Below, one piece after another: positions 62,361 through 64,000 of a DNA stretch of 64,000 nt. Origin of the DNA: Spirochaetota bacterium (GTDB lineage Bacteria > Spirochaetota > Spirochaetia > Treponematales > UBA12059); assembly GCA_018262985.1 (NCBI GenBank), contig JADFDI010000001.1, positions 1-64,000 on the forward strand. Direction: 5' to 3'. Each line of letters opens with the position of its first letter. Position 1 is the stretch's first letter. The position numbers were made by a program, and so were the translations under genes. The notes under the pieces are model-generated. The model worked only from the letters and a program-made list of their open reading frames with translations, made no database searches and was not told where the DNA came from.

Positions 62361-64000
62361 CGGACGGACCGAAACTCTCCGCGGCGCAGCTCGAAGCGGT
62401 TGCTTACCGAGGGACCGCGCTCCAGATCATCGCCTGCGCGGGCTCGGGCAAGACCGAAGCGGTGTCTCGGCGAGTGGCCGCGCTGTTGGCGGAGGGCGCG
62501 GAGCCCGAGTCGATCGTCGCCTTCACGTTCACGGAAAAGGCCGGCGCGGAGCTCAAGGAGCGGATATACCGCCGCGCGGGCGAACTGCTGGGCGGGACCT
62601 CGACCGAAAGGCTCTCGCCCATGTACGTGGGCACCATCCATGGCTGGTGCTTCCACACGCTCCAGGCCTTCGATCCGCGCTTCGGCAACTACGAGGTCAT
62701 CGACGAACACCGCCACGCCGCGCTGCTCTCGCGCGAGGCGAGAGCGCTCGAGCTCAAGGGCCTGGCCGGCCGCCATTGGGATGGCATCCGCGCCTGGATC
62801 CGCATCGTCGACCTGGTCGGCGACGAACTCCTCGATCGAGGCGCGCTCGAGGCGGCGAGCCTGCTCGGTCGTTGGGACACTTACCTCGGGCTCATGGACC
62901 GCTACCGGCTCCTGACCTTCGGGCGCCTCGTGGTCGAGCTGATCCGCCTGCTCGAAGATCCTGTCGCAGGCGCGAGGATCCGGGCGCCGCTCCGTCACCT
63001 CGTGGTCGACGAGTACCAGGACGTGAATCCCGCGCAGGAACGGCTCGTCTCGTTGCTCGCTTCTGACGGAGCCTCGCTCTGCGTCGTAGGCGACGACGAC
63101 CAGGCCATCTACCAATGGCGCGGAGCCGACGTGGCCAATATCGTGGGATTCGGGCGTCGCCGCCCCGAATCCCACGGCGTGCGCCTTCTCGAAAACCGGA
63201 GAAGCCGCCCCGGCATCGTCCGCGCCGCGTCGGATTTCGCCTCGCGCATCGACGGCCGTCTCGAGAAGTCCATGCATGCGGTTCGTCCCGATGACGGCGA
63301 CGCGCTCTTCGCTTGGTCCGCCCCGACCGATCTGGAAGAGGCGGAAATCCTCGCCGACACCGTCGTGAGGTTGCGCGCGCAGGGCCGGCGCTGGTCGGAC
63401 ATGGCGGTCCTGCTCAGATCCGTGAGGGGCGCGGGAGGCCCGATCATCGCCGCCTTGAACGCCCGCCACGTGCCCGTCTCCGCGGGCGGACGCACCGGCC
63501 TGTTTCTGGTGCCCGAGCTCTCCGCGCTCGGCGAGACGTACGCGTACCTCGCCGGGTTCCAATGGCGTGACGGGGCCTTCGGCGCGCCGCGCGATCCCGA
63601 CCTCGGCGCCGCCTCTGCGACGCTGCATGCCCGGTTCCCGGCTCGGACCGTCGCGGATATCGAAGGCTACGTCGTCGACTGGAGATCGTTCTATACCCGG
63701 CTCAACACCAAACCGGTCGATCTCGTTTCCGACTACTACCGATTCCTCGACTGGCTCGGGATTCCCCGCGCGCTCGGACCGGGTGAGGACGGAGATTCCG
63801 GTCTGCTCGGCTCGCTCGCGCGCTTCTCGAACCTGCTGGCCGACTACGAGCATATGAACAGGCGGGGCCGCTACTCGGGCGAAGGCGGCAAGCTCGTCTT
63901 CGAGCCGGGACCCGACCGGGGCAAGGCGTATTGGTTCGGGCTCGGGAATTACCTGCTCCACTACGCCTTCGGCGCCTATGAGGATTTCGAGGGTGAACCG
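62357..64000 (+). CDS. UvrD/Rep-type helicase (N-terminal part, runs off window)
   Basis: The frame is open from GTG 62357 (GTGA overlap with the preceding gene) to the last base: 548 codons with no stop. Motifs: LSAAQLEAVAY (Q motif), Walker A CAGSGKTEAV at 27, motif Ia AFTFTEKAGAELKERI, IHGWCFHTLQ, Walker B LVVDEYQDVNPAQ at 218, GDDDQAIYQWRGAD and ENRRSRPGIV. This is a classic SF1A helicase layout. The C-terminal domains lie outside, so a fused nuclease cannot be excluded. With its partner helicase it resembles two-component DNA-processing or defence modules. Confidence 0.9.
   Translation, partial: MTDGPKLSAAQLEAVAYRGTALQIIACAGSGKTEAVSRRVAALLAEGAEPESIVAFTFTEKAGAELKERIYRRAGELLGGTSTERLSPMYVGTIHGWCFHTLQAFDPRFGNYEVIDEHRHAALLSREARALELKGLAGRHWDGIRAWIRIVDLVGDELLDRGALEAASLLGRWDTYLGLMDRYRLLTFGRLVVELIRLLEDPVAGARIRAPLRHLVVDEYQDVNPAQERLVSLLASDGASLCVVGDDDQAIYQWRGADVANIVGFGRRRPESHGVRLLENRRSRPGIVRAASDFASRIDGRLEKSMHAVRPDDGDALFAWSAPTDLEEAEILADTVVRLRAQGRRWSDMAVLLRSVRGAGGPIIAALNARHVPVSAGGRTGLFLVPELSALGETYAYLAGFQWRDGAFGAPRDPDLGAASATLHARFPARTVADIEGYVVDWRSFYTRLNTKPVDLVSDYYRFLDWLGIPRALGPGEDGDSGLLGSLARFSNLLADYEHMNRRGRYSGEGGKLVFEPGPDRGKAYWFGLGNYLLHYAFGAYEDFEGEP

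Overview
The window is 64 kb of very GC-rich bacterial DNA (about 70% GC by eye) with tightly packed genes. It has sigma-70-type promoters, TATAAT-like -10 boxes and intrinsic terminators. The gene set points to a free-living, motile bacterium with an outer envelope, possibly a high-GC member of the Spirochaetota. That set includes two chemotaxis receptors, one with a PilZ domain, an HD-GYP regulator, formate-tetrahydrofolate ligase, thiol peroxidase, an MltD-like transglycosylase, many lipoproteins and Ig-repeat surface proteins. The phylum is an inference; there is no rRNA or marker gene here to settle it.

Layout. 0-0.7 kb: right end of an IS66-family element. 0.9-7.2 kb: exporter ABC half-transporter, two chemoreceptor-type proteins and a tiny proline-rich protein. 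7.3-15.1 kb: DEAD-box helicase, Uup-like ABC-F protein, a Lys-rich miniprotein, a histidine kinase, an iron alcohol dehydrogenase and small secreted proteins. 15.2-26.6 kb: two tandem, paralogous two-gene cassettes. Each has a secreted transglutaminase-like/TPR protein followed by an Ig-repeat lipoprotein. 26.9-31.1 kb: aldo/keto reductase, fhs and tpx. 31.1-41.5 kb: HD-GYP regulator, a three-gene envelope operon on the minus strand, TPR proteins, a TIGR02757-like gene and a 7TM adenylate/guanylate cyclase. 41.5-42.15 kb: a tRNA-Pro(GGG) gene, a duplicated tRNA 5' half upstream, and about four tandem 135-bp repeats downstream. The repeats are built from the tRNA 3' end, a terminator hairpin and the inverted tRNA 3' end.

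42.2-53.8 kb is the most striking region. A sigma-54 activator with an N-terminal CARF-like (RtcR-type) sensor domain is divergent from a six-gene unit. That unit is preceded by two matching dyads 20 bp apart, centre to centre, and by a textbook -24/-12 sigma-54 promoter. It encodes a PrsW-type intramembrane protease, a small unknown protein, a membrane transglutaminase-like protein, a vWA protein, a PP2C-like phosphatase and a kinase-like protein. The last three recall the vWA/PP2C/kinase (TerY-P-type) triads. The reading is that a nucleotide or RNA-derived signal switches on a membrane proteolysis and phosphorylation module.

54.1-59.3 kb: a third transglutaminase/TPR plus repeat-lipoprotein cassette in reversed gene order, with an in-frame amber codon in the lipoprotein. 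59.4-64 kb: an ASCH-domain protein and two overlapping SF1 helicase genes, the second running off the window.

Recurring genome style: many genes have a -10 box ending 6-10 bp before the ATG and no Shine-Dalgarno sequence, which suggests leaderless mRNAs. Translationally coupled genes overlap as ATGA or GTGA, and in two cases apparently as CTGA.
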